Assembly (NCBI GenBank): GCA_028821395.1
Contig: JAPPGP010000253.1
Location: 49,201 to 101,582, forward strand
Length of the DNA: 52,382 bases
Reading direction: 5' to 3'
Source: Defluviicoccus sp.
GTDB lineage: Bacteria; Pseudomonadota; Alphaproteobacteria; MPNO01
Numbering within the stretch: position 1 is the stretch's first letter; every line of letters starts with the position of its first letter. Of this stretch, positions 1-9,231 are shown in pieces. The translations under genes and the position numbers were made by a program. Below the pieces are notes generated by a model. That model saw only the letters and a program-made list of their open reading frames with translations. It did not search any database and was not told the DNA's origin.

Positions 1-120
1 TTGGTCTCCGTCCCCAACCTCGGTGGGTTTTTTTTCCCCCCTTTTTTCCCCCGGGGGGGGGGCCGGGCCCGGGGGGGGGGGTTGGGTTGGGGGGGGGCGC
101 GGGGGCGGGGCGGGGGCGCC
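1..120. other. Homopolymer-rich low-complexity stretch at window edge
   Basis: Runs of T, C and G follow one another, with G tracts of ten or more, and no plausible coding pattern is visible. The sequence abuts the stop codon of the GPP34 gene. It looks like a low-quality contig end rather than biology, but a genuine G-rich tract cannot be excluded from the sequence alone. Confidence 0.5.
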
Positions 121-774
121 TCAATGCATCGGCATCGCCACCGCCATGGCGAGGGAGGCCTCGATCTCCCGCACCGCGCTGGTGACCTCCCGGCCCAGCA
201 GATCCAGCTTGCGGACCTGGCCGATCCGCTCGGCGGCCGCATCCAGCTCGGAGCTGGATAGCAGGCTTGAGAAAATGCCGCAAACGTCGGAAAGGGAGAT
301 AAGCAATATGTCCCGCGCGTCGGGGATTTCGTCGCTGAACAGGACGCCCATGAGGCGGAGCTTGACCTCGCGGATGGTCTGGTCGTCGATCACCGGGTAG
401 CGGCGCGACTTGAACACCCACATGAAGCGGTCGTCCTCGCGCCGCAGGATGCCGCGATCGACCAGCCGGTCGAGGGAGCGGTCGTGGATCGCGTCGGCCT
501 GGTCCGTGGTCGCCCTGATCCAGTGGGCGGTGTCGTGGGACTCGCCGGACGCGACGATGCGCGCGAGCGTCGGATCGAGCAGATCGTCGCCGAGCGGCGA
601 CGGATCGACGACGAACAGGCGCTGAGGATCGGTATCGATCCGGTTCTCCAGGGCCAGATCCATCAGCACCGCGCCGGCGAGCGCGCAATCCAGCGAAGGC
701 GCCGGCACGTCGACAAACTTCCCGCCGTTGTCGCTCAACAAAAGAAGCATAATTTCTTCTGAAAACCTGAGCAT
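121..774 (-). CDS. GPP34 (GOLPH3/Vps74-like) domain protein
   Basis: A 217-residue protein opening MLRFSEEIMLLLLSDNGGKF, the typical beginning of the GPP34 fold, followed by the DCALAGAVLMDLALENRI helix, a second segment with a DRLVDRGILRREDDRFMWVFKSRRYPV core, and a closing helical region. Eukaryotic members bind phosphoinositides in the Golgi; the bacterial role is unknown, so only the domain is called. The start at 774 was chosen because homology begins there, although the frame stays open much further upstream. The gene is convergent with nothing and its 5' end overlaps the start of a decayed TRAP gene on the other strand. A soluble cytoplasmic or membrane-peripheral protein is expected. 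Confidence 0.75.
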   Translation of the reverse strand: MLRFSEEIMLLLLSDNGGKFVDVPAPSLDCALAGAVLMDLALENRIDTDPQRLFVVDPSPLGDDLLDPTLARIVASGESHDTAHWIRATTDQADAIHDRSLDRLVDRGILRREDDRFMWVFKSRRYPVIDDQTIREVKLRLMGVLFSDEIPDARDILLISLSDVCGIFSSLLSSSELDAAAERIGQVRKLDLLGREVTSAVREIEASLAMAVAMPMH

Positions 775-859
775 ACGGCAAATCCCCCTATTCGAAGTCT
801 TGGTTGGCGCAAGAAGCGCGGCATATTGGCACGCGAGCCCCGGCGGTGCCACGCCAAAT

Positions 860-1117
860 GCGCCGGCGGACGCGGGCGGGTTCGAGGTCTCGAAGTGCAA
901 GCCGGTGCCCGGCTTCCACCACCCGATCATCGTGGTCGGCGCCAATATCGGGAAATGGAAGAAGCTCGATGCCAAGCAGCAGGACGTGCTGACCGGGACG
1001 GGCCTATATCTGGACAACGAGCTCTCCGCCGATCTCGCCCACACCGCGCAATGGGACGTGGTGGAGAAGCGCGATCCGGTGGTCGGCAAGAAGCTGCGCG
1101 CCCCGATCGGCAAGTAG
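860..1117 (+). pseudogene. TRAP transporter solute-binding protein, C-terminal fragment
   Basis: Only about 80 codons remain, including the stretch PGFHHPIIVVGANIGKW, followed by a helix like those at the end of DctP-type periplasmic binding proteins (KLDAKQQDVL and later). The signal peptide and both ligand-binding lobes are absent, and the reading frame upstream runs into the GPP34 gene on the opposite strand. The fragment is in the same orientation as the DctM remnant that follows, so the two are probably what is left of one TRAP operon whose small permease DctQ is gone. The family call rests on resemblance of a short segment; the decay is clear from the length. Confidence 0.5.
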
Positions 1118-1189
1118 CGCGGCGGTTCGGGGGGCGGGGCGCGGCCCGTCGCCGGCGCGCCCCGCCGCCGACGGCGTTGGGGCGGTCGG

Positions 1190-1699
1190 ATGTGGAGAAC
1201 CGGCGGTCTGTTTGACCGGCTGCTCGCCTTCACCGGGGTTCTCCCCGGGGCGATCGTGGCCCTGCTGGCGGTCGGCGTCGCGGCCGCGTGCTACCGGTCG
1301 CTGAGCTGGAAGGGCCTGTGGACCGCGATGGTCGAGACCGGGAAGCTCGCGGTGACGATCTACTTCATCATCGCGGCCTCGCTCACGTTCTCGCAGATGC
1401 TGTCGTTCTCGGGCGCCACCACCGGGCTGCTCTCGCTGATCCAGCAGATCGACCCGACGCCGCTCTCCCTGCCGATCGCGATGATGGCGCTGATGCTGCC
1501 GGCGCTGGAGATCGGCCAGACCGCCCCGCCCTTCGGCATGCTGCTCTTCGTCATGCGCGGCGTCGCCCCGCCCGACACCACGATGGGCCAGATCTACGCC
1601 GCCGTCGCGCCGTTCGTCGTGCTGGAGATCGGCATCCTCGCCTTCCTGATGGCCGTCCCCGCCGCGGTCACCTGGCTGCCGCAGCCGATGGCGGGGTAG
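1190..1699 (+). pseudogene. TRAP transporter large permease (DctM), truncated
   Basis: About 165 codons remain of a family that normally has 420 to 450. The segment from LLAFTGVLPGAIVALLAVG through LSWKGLWTAMVETGKL and FSQMLSFSGATTGLL matches the second half of DctM. It then jumps quickly to APPFGMLLFVMRGVAPPDTT, the usual near-C-terminal motif, so about 40 residues between appear deleted. At least four hydrophobic segments remain. It follows the solute-binding protein remnant in the same frame and orientation, with no DctQ between. The product cannot form a working transporter. Confidence 0.65.
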
Positions 1700-1763
1700 C
1701 GGCGTTGCGTCTTGCCGATACGCAATCTATGGTTGCTTGCCGGTCGGTGGTGGTGCGCGTCGG

Positions 1764-3701
1764 GTGTGCGGTATCGCGGGAGTGGTGGAGCGTGGCGTGC
1801 GATCCGCCCGGGTGCTCGAAGAGACCGCGCGGGGGATGGCCGCCCCCCTGGCGCATCGCGGACCCGACGCCGACGGCGTCTGGACGGATGCCGAAGCCGG
1901 GGTCGGGCTCGGGCACCGCAGGCTGTCGATCGTCGACCTCTCCCCGGCCGGCGCGCAGCCGATGGTGTCCGCCTGCGGGCGGTTCGCGATCGCCTATAAC
2001 GGCGAGATCTACAACGCGTCCGAGCTGCGGGCGGAGCTGGCGGAGCTGGGCGTCCGCCTCCGCGGCCGTTCCGACACCGAGGCGCTGCTGGAGGCCTGCG
2101 CCGCATGGGGCGTGGAGACCGCCGCGAGGCGGCTGACCGGCATGTTCGCCTTCGCGCTCTGGGACCGCGCCGGCCGGCGGCTCTGGCTGGTGCGCGACCG
2201 CATCGGCATCAAGCCGCTCTACTACAGCGCGAGCCGCGAGCGGTTCTCCTTCGCCTCGGAGCTCACCGGGCTGCGCGCCCATCCCCGGTTCGCGGCCGCG
2301 ATCGAGCGCGACGCGGTCGATGCGTTTCTCGCGCTCGACTACATCCCGGCGCCCTACAGCATCTGGCGCGGCGTGAGGAAGCTCGAGCCGGGGACCGTTC
2401 TCCGGGTGGAGCACGACGCCCTCGGCCGGGTCGGGATCGCGCCATACTGGACGCTCGCCGAAGCCGCGCGGAAGGGCGCCGCCGACCGCTTTCCGGGGAG
2501 CGTGGAGGAAGCGGCCGACGCGCTCGAACGCCTGCTGTCGGACGCGGTGAAGCGGCGCATGGTCTCCGACGTCCCGCTCGGCGCGTTCCTGTCGGGGGGC
2601 ATCGATTCGTCCACCGTGGTCGCGCTGATGCAGCGCCAGTCCCCGAGGCCGGTGAAGACCTTCACCATCGGCTTCTCCGAGGGCGCCTTCGACGAGGCCC
2701 CCTGCGCCCGCGCCGTCGCCCGGCATCTCGGGACCGAACACCGCGAGCACTACGTCACGCCCGACGAGATTCGCGAGCACGGGCCGGCGATCATCGGCCA
2801 TCACGACGAGCCGTTCGCCGATCCGTCGCTGCTGCCGACCCGGCTCCTGTCCCGCCTCGCGCGGCAGGACGTGACCGTCGCGCTGTCGGGCGACGGCGGG
2901 GACGAGCTGTTCGGCGGCTATGGCCGGCATCTTTCCGCCGAACGCCTGTCGGAACACCCGGCGCTGGGCTCCGGCCCGGTCGCCAGGGCGCTGTTCCACA
3001 GGGTCGTGCCGTCATTGCCCCGCTCCGTGAGGGCGGCGCTGGGCAGGCTTCCGGCAACGAACGCGCCGGCGCGGGGACCGCTGTCGGCCGGAGACGTGAA
3101 GATGCTCGCCCGGGGGATGCACAATCCCGGGAAGCTCCATCACGCCCTGGCGCATGGCCGCGTCAGCCTGTCCGGCCGCGGGATCGCCGGACCGCGGATC
3201 GCGGTGGATCTCGTCGAGGGCTGGATGGATCGATGCGAATTCCTGTCGCCGTCGGAGCGCCAGCAATTCATCGACGCCTCGGGCTATCTGCCGGACGACA
3301 TCCTGACCAAGGTGGACCGCGCGAGCATGGCCGTGTCGCTGGAGGTCAGGGTGCCGGTGCTGGACCACCGGGTCGTCGAATTCGCGTTTCGTCTGCCGCC
3401 CGCCATGAAGACGGATGCGGCGGAAACCAAGCGCGTATTGCGGGGGGTCCTGGCCCGCCACGTCCCGCCTTCCCTGTTCGAGAGGCCCAAGCACGGGTTC
3501 GGCGCGCCCGTCCGTTCCTGGCTCAGGGGACCGCTCAGGGATTGGGCGGAAGACCTGATGTCGCGGAGCACGGCCCTGCGCCACGGCGTGATCGATCCGG
3601 ACGCGCCGGGTTCCGGCCGGCAGCGCCTCGAAAGAGCGGGATCCCGGCGCATCAACTTCCGCCGGGTCGCGCTGGCGGCATGGTGCGAGGCGAATCTCTG
3701 A
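1764..3701 (+). CDS. asnB: Asparagine synthase (glutamine-hydrolysing)
   Basis: A 645-residue class II amidotransferase that makes asparagine, or amidates a related carboxylate, using glutamine and ATP. The start is the GTG at 1764, because the mature enzyme must begin Met-Cys: the next residues are CGIAGVV, with Cys2 as the glutaminase nucleophile. LAHRGPD and YNGEIYN mark the glutaminase domain. The synthetase domain has the pyrophosphate loop SGGIDSS at about residue 277 and ALSGDGGDELFGGY further on. It is followed by surface-polysaccharide genes, and in such clusters AsnB-like proteins often amidate uronic acid sugars, so a role in polysaccharide modification is plausible. It is full length for the family. 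Confidence 0.93.
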   Translation: MCGIAGVVERGVRSARVLEETARGMAAPLAHRGPDADGVWTDAEAGVGLGHRRLSIVDLSPAGAQPMVSACGRFAIAYNGEIYNASELRAELAELGVRLRGRSDTEALLEACAAWGVETAARRLTGMFAFALWDRAGRRLWLVRDRIGIKPLYYSASRERFSFASELTGLRAHPRFAAAIERDAVDAFLALDYIPAPYSIWRGVRKLEPGTVLRVEHDALGRVGIAPYWTLAEAARKGAADRFPGSVEEAADALERLLSDAVKRRMVSDVPLGAFLSGGIDSSTVVALMQRQSPRPVKTFTIGFSEGAFDEAPCARAVARHLGTEHREHYVTPDEIREHGPAIIGHHDEPFADPSLLPTRLLSRLARQDVTVALSGDGGDELFGGYGRHLSAERLSEHPALGSGPVARALFHRVVPSLPRSVRAALGRLPATNAPARGPLSAGDVKMLARGMHNPGKLHHALAHGRVSLSGRGIAGPRIAVDLVEGWMDRCEFLSPSERQQFIDASGYLPDDILTKVDRASMAVSLEVRVPVLDHRVVEFAFRLPPAMKTDAAETKRVLRGVLARHVPPSLFERPKHGFGAPVRSWLRGPLRDWAEDLMSRSTALRHGVIDPDAPGSGRQRLERAGSRRINFRRVALAAWCEANL

Positions 3702-3759
3702 CCGATCGGGGCGCTTCCCGATCGGACTCCACCCGCTCCAGAACCGTCCGTGATGACCG

Positions 3760-4440
3760 TCAATTCGCCGAACGGCACAACGCGGTATTGGGGATATTTC
3801 CCTTCCAGTTCGACGTGTACGTTCTTGTTGTCTTCAACGAAATAACCAAAGTCGTCCGCCAAGAACCGCGAAGACTCTCAAAGGTAGTCATTATGGACTC
3901 GTCGGCGTGGGACGCGTCGTCGACTACGATATGCATCCGGTCTTCATGAAGGATGTCGGCTAGATATTGCCGGCTGTCCATGAAGCCGTCGAACTCGTGC
4001 ACTTCATGGTTCCCGGCCTCGAACGCGCCCATGCCCGACAATCGATCGACGTATCCCTGGAAATGGGGGAGGCCGATGTCCAGCCCGACGATACGCCCGT
4101 CGGGAAACAGGTCCGACCGGATCGCCAGGCCGGTTCCCCTGAGTATACCCACCTCCACCAGCGTCACCGCATCTCCGAGCGCAAGAAAGGGAGCCAGATA
4201 CCGTGCATAGAAGGGGGCGTAACCGTGACGACGCGGGCTCATCCGATCGCCGCCCATCAGGCTGTGCCGGCCCCATTGGAGACTGCGGTTGTCCAGCTCG
4301 CTGGCGCGGTGCCGCGTCAGGCCGCCGACGAATCCGCCATAGCGCATTTCGCGCTCGATCAGCCAACCTCTTGTGCCCGGCCTGGAATGGCGCCCCAGCC
4401 GGGCCGGCAATCGACCGTGCAACGAACGGACAAGCTTCAT
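3760..4440 (-). pseudogene. Class I SAM-dependent methyltransferase (sugar O-methyltransferase-like), frameshifted
   Basis: The frame starting at 4440 (MKLVRSLHG) gives the SAM-binding segment VTLVEVGILRGTGLAIRSDL, the acidic turn VGLDIG and the motif IVVDDASHADESIMTTFESL, as in rhamnosyl and macrolide-sugar O-methyltransferases. Near 3868-3878 the coding sense moves to another minus-strand frame, reading FLADDFGYFVEDNKNVHVEL and then KYPQYRVVPFGELTVITDGS. Adding one base after the codon for R in FESLR restores a continuous protein. After the frameshift no stop appears until deep inside asnB, so the original stop is lost too. It lies convergent to asnB and divergent from the GT4. One or two sequencing errors could also explain this. 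Confidence 0.65.
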
Positions 4441-4723
4441 CGATGCGACGCCGGCGCCCGACGGTGTTCGCAGCAATGATGCGCCAGCGAAGCGAGGCGA
4501 ACGAGCGCTGCAGCCGCAATCCGCTTCTCCCGCCCGTTCACCGCCGCAGCGGGGTCGCGGTCGCGGAGGTCGACTTCGGCCCTCCCGTTGCGTAGTTTGA
4601 CCGGGATATCGGGACTACGGATATCGACGCCAACGTCGCGGAAGCCAGTTTGTTGCGTTCCCTGTTCGACTTGCGGGACGACCTGCGCCGCATCGGCCGT
4701 ATTCCCGCGGGAACCCACAAGGC

Positions 4724-6088
4724 GTGCGTGAGAGCATCCGGTATTCTCGGCGGTCAAGCGAGACGGCCGCGCATCGACCTGTGCCGGCATTGACGGAGCC
4801 GCCTCCGACACCGGCTGGCGAACGACAGGGAGTCTCTTCCCCGCATATCGGCATCGTCCTGCCGGACCTGGGAGGCGGGGGCGCGGAACGGGCGATGCTG
4901 ACGCTGGCGGGGGCGCTGGTCGAGCGCGGGTATCGGGTCGACCTCGTTCTGCTGCGCCTAAGCGGACCATACCGCGCCGCGATCCCCGACGGAATCGCCG
5001 TCTACTACCATCTCGGCCGCGCGCCCGACCCGGAGCTTGCGCGGTACATCCGCGCGCGCGGGGTCGCGCTACGGCCGCTCCGCGCCGGCCCGCTGGAAGC
5101 GTTCGCGGGGTGGTGTCGCCTGCGCCGGCGGTTCCCCCGCGTCGCGAACCGGATCTCCCGGCTGCGCGCGGCCCTGGGCGTGGCCCGCTATATCCGGGAG
5201 GCGGGGCCCGAGCTCCTGCTGTCCGCGCTCTATCTCGCCAACGATGCCGCCGTCCTGGCGGCGGCGTTGACCGGGCGGGACGTGCCGGTGGCGGTTTCGC
5301 TGCGCAACAATGTCGGCCGGAGTTACGACGAACGGCGAAAATTCTTCGCGCGCGCGCTCACCCCCGAGGCGGATGCGGTGGTGGCGGTGTCCAAGGGCGT
5401 AGCGACCGATGCCGTCGAAACGCTTGGTCTGGACGCCGGTCGCGTGCACACGATCTACAACCCCAAGCCGCTCGGGGCGATCAAGCGCATGGCCGAGATG
5501 GATGTCGACCATCCCTGGTTCGCCTCCGGAGAACCGCCCGTGCTGCTGTCGGTGTTCCGGGGCGGGGGGCAAAAGGATCTGGCGACCCTGGTCCGGGCCT
5601 TCGCTCTCGTGCGTAGCGAGACCCCGGCGCGGCTCGCCATCCTGGGCCGCCTGTCTAAGGCGAACCGCGAAGGGCTCCTGTCCTTGGCCGGCCCTCTCGG
5701 GGCGGAGAGCGGCATCGCACTGCTCGGCTTCGACGAGAACCCGTTTCGCTACATGCGCCGCGCCGCGCTGTTCGTCCTGTCCTCGCGCTACGAGGGCTTG
5801 CCCAACGTGCTGATCGAGGCGATGGCCTGCGGAACCCCGGTGGTGGCCACCGACGCGCCGTTCGGGCCGGGCGAGATCCTCGAAGGCGGCCGCTGGGGGC
5901 CCCTGACCCCGGTCGGCGACGCGCCGGCGCTCGCGCGGGCGATCGTCGGGGCTCTGGGCGGGAATACCGTCCCGGCCGAGGCGCTGCGGCGCCGCGCCGA
6001 CGACTTCTCGGTGGAACGCGCGGTCGCGGCCTATGGAGCCCTGTTCGACGCACTGCTCGGCCGGGATTTCTTCCGCGGGGACGGTTGA
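4724..6088 (+). CDS. GT4-family glycosyltransferase
   Basis: A GT-B fold glycosyltransferase of about 450 residues that transfers an activated sugar in cell-surface polysaccharide synthesis. The N-terminal domain begins at HIGIVLPDLGGGGAERAML, the acceptor-side glycine loop. The C-terminal donor domain has VLLSVFRGGGQKDLATLVRA, the IALLGFDENPFRYM segment and the GT4 signature SSRYEGLPNVLIEAMACGTP, whose Glu residues bind the nucleotide-sugar. The GTG start at 4724 gives a poorly conserved leader; a second GTG at 4784 is as likely. The ATP-grasp gene begins 6 bases after its stop, so they are probably co-transcribed. Confidence 0.88.
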   Translation: MRESIRYSRRSSETAAHRPVPALTEPPPTPAGERQGVSSPHIGIVLPDLGGGGAERAMLTLAGALVERGYRVDLVLLRLSGPYRAAIPDGIAVYYHLGRAPDPELARYIRARGVALRPLRAGPLEAFAGWCRLRRRFPRVANRISRLRAALGVARYIREAGPELLLSALYLANDAAVLAAALTGRDVPVAVSLRNNVGRSYDERRKFFARALTPEADAVVAVSKGVATDAVETLGLDAGRVHTIYNPKPLGAIKRMAEMDVDHPWFASGEPPVLLSVFRGGGQKDLATLVRAFALVRSETPARLAILGRLSKANREGLLSLAGPLGAESGIALLGFDENPFRYMRRAALFVLSSRYEGLPNVLIEAMACGTPVVATDAPFGPGEILEGGRWGPLTPVGDAPALARAIVGALGGNTVPAEALRRRADDFSVERAVAAYGALFDALLGRDFFRGDG

Positions 6089-6094
6089 TCCACC

Positions 6095-6955
6095 ATGAGC
6101 GAGGCGGTGTTGCGGCGAATTCTGCCGAAGACCCTTTGGGGAGACCGGCTGTTCGGCCTGTATCGATTTCGCAAGCGGCTGGGCCGGTTTCCGGAACGTC
6201 GCCCGACCGGCTTCAACGACCATCTCTTCGCACTGAAGACGGGCGGGCTGGGCTACGACCCGCTGATCCAGCTCGTCACCGACAAGGAACATGCCAAGCT
6301 CTACATCTCTTCGGTTCTGGGGAGCGAATACACGATCGAGACGTATCGCGTTTTGCGCGGCCCGGAAGAGCTGGAGACCTTCGTTCCCGACCGGTTTCCA
6401 TGCGTGGTCAAGCCCACCCATTCCAGCGGTCAGGCGGCGATCTGCACCGATCCGTCCGGCGTCCCCGATCGCGACGAGCTGCGGCGATGGTTCGAGATCC
6501 GCTACTACCGCCGGTCCCGGGAACACAACTATCGCCACCTGATCCCCAAAATCATCGTCGAGGAGTTCTTCTCGGAAGATGGGCACACCGTGCCTGACGA
6601 CTACAAGGTCTTTTGCGTCCGCGGCGTTCCGAAATTCGTCCAGGTGGACTCGGATCGGTTCACCGGGCACACGCGAAACCTGTACGACCTGTCGTGGGCT
6701 CGCATTCCCGCGACGCTGCTCTATCCGGGCAGGGACAGCGACGATCCGAGACCCGCGCTGCTCGATGACATGCTCCGCGCGGCGCGGCGCCTGTCGGCCC
6801 CGTTCCCGTTCGTGCGGGTAGACCTGTACGCCACCGAGCGCGAAATGAGGGTCGGAGAATTGACCTTCGTCCCGGGCTCGGCGGGAGAACCGCTGAACCC
6901 GCCCGAGGCGGAATTCGCCCTGGGGGCGCACTTTCGCGACGAAGACGAGCGTTGA
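6095..6955 (+). CDS. TupA-like ATP-grasp protein
   Basis: A 286-residue ATP-grasp fold protein of the TupA-like group, named after teichuronopeptide synthesis. Visible markers are LFGLYRFRKRLGRFP and FNDHLFALKT at the N terminus, LVTDKEHAKLYISSVLG, the ATP-binding strand FPCVVKPTHSSGQ, IIVEEFFSEDG, DDYKVFCVRGVPKFVQVD and the metal site region VRVDLYATEREMRVGELTFVPG. The family probably forms an amide or peptide bond on a polysaccharide. That would fit the neighbouring AsnB-like amidotransferase, but the substrate here is unknown. The gene follows the GT4 gene closely; the 226 bases after it hold no convincing gene. Confidence 0.8.
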   Translation: MSEAVLRRILPKTLWGDRLFGLYRFRKRLGRFPERRPTGFNDHLFALKTGGLGYDPLIQLVTDKEHAKLYISSVLGSEYTIETYRVLRGPEELETFVPDRFPCVVKPTHSSGQAAICTDPSGVPDRDELRRWFEIRYYRRSREHNYRHLIPKIIVEEFFSEDGHTVPDDYKVFCVRGVPKFVQVDSDRFTGHTRNLYDLSWARIPATLLYPGRDSDDPRPALLDDMLRAARRLSAPFPFVRVDLYATEREMRVGELTFVPGSAGEPLNPPEAEFALGAHFRDEDER

Positions 6956-7181
6956 TGTCCTCACAGCCGATTCGCGTTTCCGATATCGTCGTGCGCCTTG
7001 ACCGGGCTGGCCCGGCGGGCAGACCTTGCGCGCTCGCGAGGGTCATGCTGCGGGCGCTGACCCAATCCCCGACCGACACCGTCTTGTGCGCCCGAACCGC
7101 CTCATCCTCGCTGGAGAGGATGGCAAGCGAACTTCGAAGGGTCGGCGCTGCGTCCCTGCGCCGCGGCGGAAAAAGGACCCG

Positions 7182-8177
7182 ATGATGGCCGCGCGAGCAG
7201 TTTCGATCCTGACGCCGACCTATAACCGCGCACACGTGCTGCATCGCGGCTATGACAGCCTGAGGCGACAGAAGACACGCGATTTCGAATGGGTCGTGGT
7301 GGATGACGGTTCGACCGACCACACGCCCTCCCTCCTCGCCCGCTGGCAGGCCGAGGCCGATTTCCCGATCGCCTGGCATCGCTACAGCAGCAACCGGGGA
7401 AGAAACGCGGCCGTGAATTCCGGAACCGAATTCGTTTCGGGCGACTACACCTTGATCCTGGACAGCGACGATGCGCTTCTCGACGATGCGCTCGAAACCA
7501 TAGCGTATTGGCGCGAGCACACCCGGATCGACGCCAATCCGGGCGCGTACCAGCTGGTGTTCCGTTGTGTCGACGAGACCGGAACGCTGCTCGGGCGCAT
7601 GGCGCAGGCAAGCGAGACGCCGGGGGAGGCGCTGCGAGAATCCTTCCGGGAAGCGTATTACGGGCCGAATTTCTCGGGCGAGATGATCGGCGTGATGAAA
7701 ACGTCTGTTTGCCGGGAACAGAGATTCGTCGAGTTGACGAATTCGGAACACTGCCCGGAAAGCGTCACGCACAACCGGACGTCCTGGCGCTACCAGTCGA
7801 TACTCGTCGATCGTCCGATCCGGCGCTATTTCCGGAACGACGGCGAGGCGCGCCTGTCCGACGAGCCTTCGAACGCCGTCAAGTGGCCGCGCGGGAACTA
7901 TCTGCGGGCGCTCGCCGCGCTCAACGACGATTTCGACTATTGCCGGAACAAGCCGATGGTATTCCTGAACGCCGCGCGCAAGGTCACGAGGCTGGGCCTC
8001 CACATCGGACGCTCGCCCCGGCGCCAGCTTCGCGATCTCCGCCATGCGCGGGCCCGCCTGCTGTGGGCGATGGCCGTCCCCGGCGGGCTTGCCGGCTACG
8101 CACGCGACCGCCTGCGCGGGCGGAGCGCGCCGGTCGCCGACCCGGACATGGGTGCCTGGGGCCCGGCCGCCGCACCG
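7182..8177 (+). CDS. GT2-family glycosyltransferase lacking its own stop codon
   Basis: A GT-A fold glycosyltransferase. The start MMAARAVSILTPTYNRAHVL leads straight into the nucleotide-binding strand; FEWVVVDDGSTD, SSNRGRNAAVNSG and the DxD-like LILDSDDALLDDA give the donor site. The typical C-terminal hydrophobic helix LLWAMAVPGGLAGYARDRLRG ends near 8135. No stop follows: the frame stays open through the amidohydrolase gene (out of frame) and into the Rieske gene in frame, ending at 10250. The end given here is only the limit of plausible protein. A deletion has probably removed the original stop and intergenic region. Confidence 0.75.
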
Positions 8178-8239
8178 GAGAATCCGGTGTTCAACCCGCC
8201 GCCCCGGCGCTTCGCCCGACCCATGCCGCCCAGCCGCGC

Positions 8240-8245
8240 TATAGT
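8240..8245 (+). promoter_or_regulatory. Candidate -10 box before the amidohydrolase operon
   Basis: TATAGT lies 33 bases before the amidohydrolase ATG in an otherwise GC-rich stretch, and matches the -10 consensus at five of six positions. No good -35 box is seen at the right distance, so this is a candidate only. If real, the operon is transcribed independently of the GT2 gene whose frame runs through it. Confidence 0.3.
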
Positions 8246-8277
8246 CCCTTCCCCCCCCAACCCTGCCGGGACCGCGC

Positions 8278-9231
8278 ATGAGACAGGACCGCATCGACGT
8301 TCACCACCACGTGCTGCCGCAGTTCTTCCGCGATGCGCAGAGCGCGGGCGGCTTTCCCTCGACCGCCTACCGGCCGTTCCCCGACTGGTCGCCGGAGACC
8401 TCGCTCGCTCTGATGGACCGGCAGGGAATCGCCACCGCGATCCTGTCGTTCTCGGCGCCCGGCCTCTACTACGGCGACCGGGCGGCGTGCCGCGCCCTCG
8501 CGCGGCGCTGCAACGACTATCTCGCCGGGCTGATCGCCGGCCACGCGGGCCGCTTCGGCGCCTTCGCCGCGCTCCCTTTCCCCGATGTCGACGACTGCCT
8601 GGCCGAGATCGAATACGCCCAGGACATCGGCCTCGACGGGTTCATGCACCTGACGCGGAACGACGACCGCCCGGCCGGCCATGCCGACTTCCGCGAGATT
8701 TACCGCGAGCTCGACCGGCGCGCCGCCGTGGTGCTCATCCACCCGACCTACCCGGCAGCGAGCGCCGAGCGCGACTACGTCGTGCCGCGGCCGATCGTCG
8801 ACTACCCCTGCGAGACCGCGCGGGCGGCGGCGAGCCTGCTGTTCAACGGGGTGCTGGCGGAGATGCCAAGAATCCGCTTCATCCTGTCGCATGCCGGCGG
8901 CGCGCTGCCGGCGCTCGCCCACCGGATCGAGATCTTCGACTCGCTCACCCGCTTCCGCGAGAACTACGCGGAAGGCGCGCGCGCCTATCTCGCGCGGCTC
9001 TACTACGACACCGCGCTGTCTGGCGATGCGGCGGTGCTCGCCGCGCTGCAACACCTCGCCGGGCCCGACCGCATTCTATTCGGCACCGACTATCCCTATA
9101 TTCCAGACGAGGTCGCGGATTCGGAGACCGCCGGGACCGACGGCTACGAGGGGTTCGACGAGGCGGCGCGCGCGATGATGGAGCACGGCAACGCGAGGCG
9201 CCTGTTCCCCAGGCTGGCGGAGGGCGCATGA
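8278..9231 (+). CDS. Amidohydrolase-family decarboxylase-like metalloenzyme
   Basis: A 317-residue TIM-barrel amidohydrolase of the aminocarboxymuconate-semialdehyde / orsellinate decarboxylase type. Metal ligands are visible: IDVHHHVLP at the N terminus, VVLIHPTYP in the middle, ILSHAGGALPAL and the late aspartate in ILFGTDYPY. These enzymes hydrolyse or non-oxidatively decarboxylate aromatic or cyclic acids. Its last bases overlap the Rieske start (ATGA), so the two are translationally coupled and probably act on one aromatic substrate. The length is normal and the protein is cytoplasmic. The substrate cannot be told from sequence. Confidence 0.87.
   Translation: MRQDRIDVHHHVLPQFFRDAQSAGGFPSTAYRPFPDWSPETSLALMDRQGIATAILSFSAPGLYYGDRAACRALARRCNDYLAGLIAGHAGRFGAFAALPFPDVDDCLAEIEYAQDIGLDGFMHLTRNDDRPAGHADFREIYRELDRRAAVVLIHPTYPAASAERDYVVPRPIVDYPCETARAAASLLFNGVLAEMPRIRFILSHAGGALPALAHRIEIFDSLTRFRENYAEGARAYLARLYYDTALSGDAAVLAALQHLAGPDRILFGTDYPYIPDEVADSETAGTDGYEGFDEAARAMMEHGNARRLFPRLAEGA

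Noticed and set aside
1668-2999. A 443-codon minus-strand frame inside asnB
   Set aside because: Antisense shadow of a gene with intact catalytic motifs.
5069-6964. A 631-codon minus-strand frame across the GT4 and ATP-grasp genes
   Set aside because: Arg/Gln-rich composition and no motif; both genes on the other strand are convincing.
6952-7185. 77-codon plus-strand ORF between the ATP-grasp and GT2 genes
   Set aside because: No ribosome site, Arg/Ser/Ala-rich shadow-like composition and no recognisable motif.
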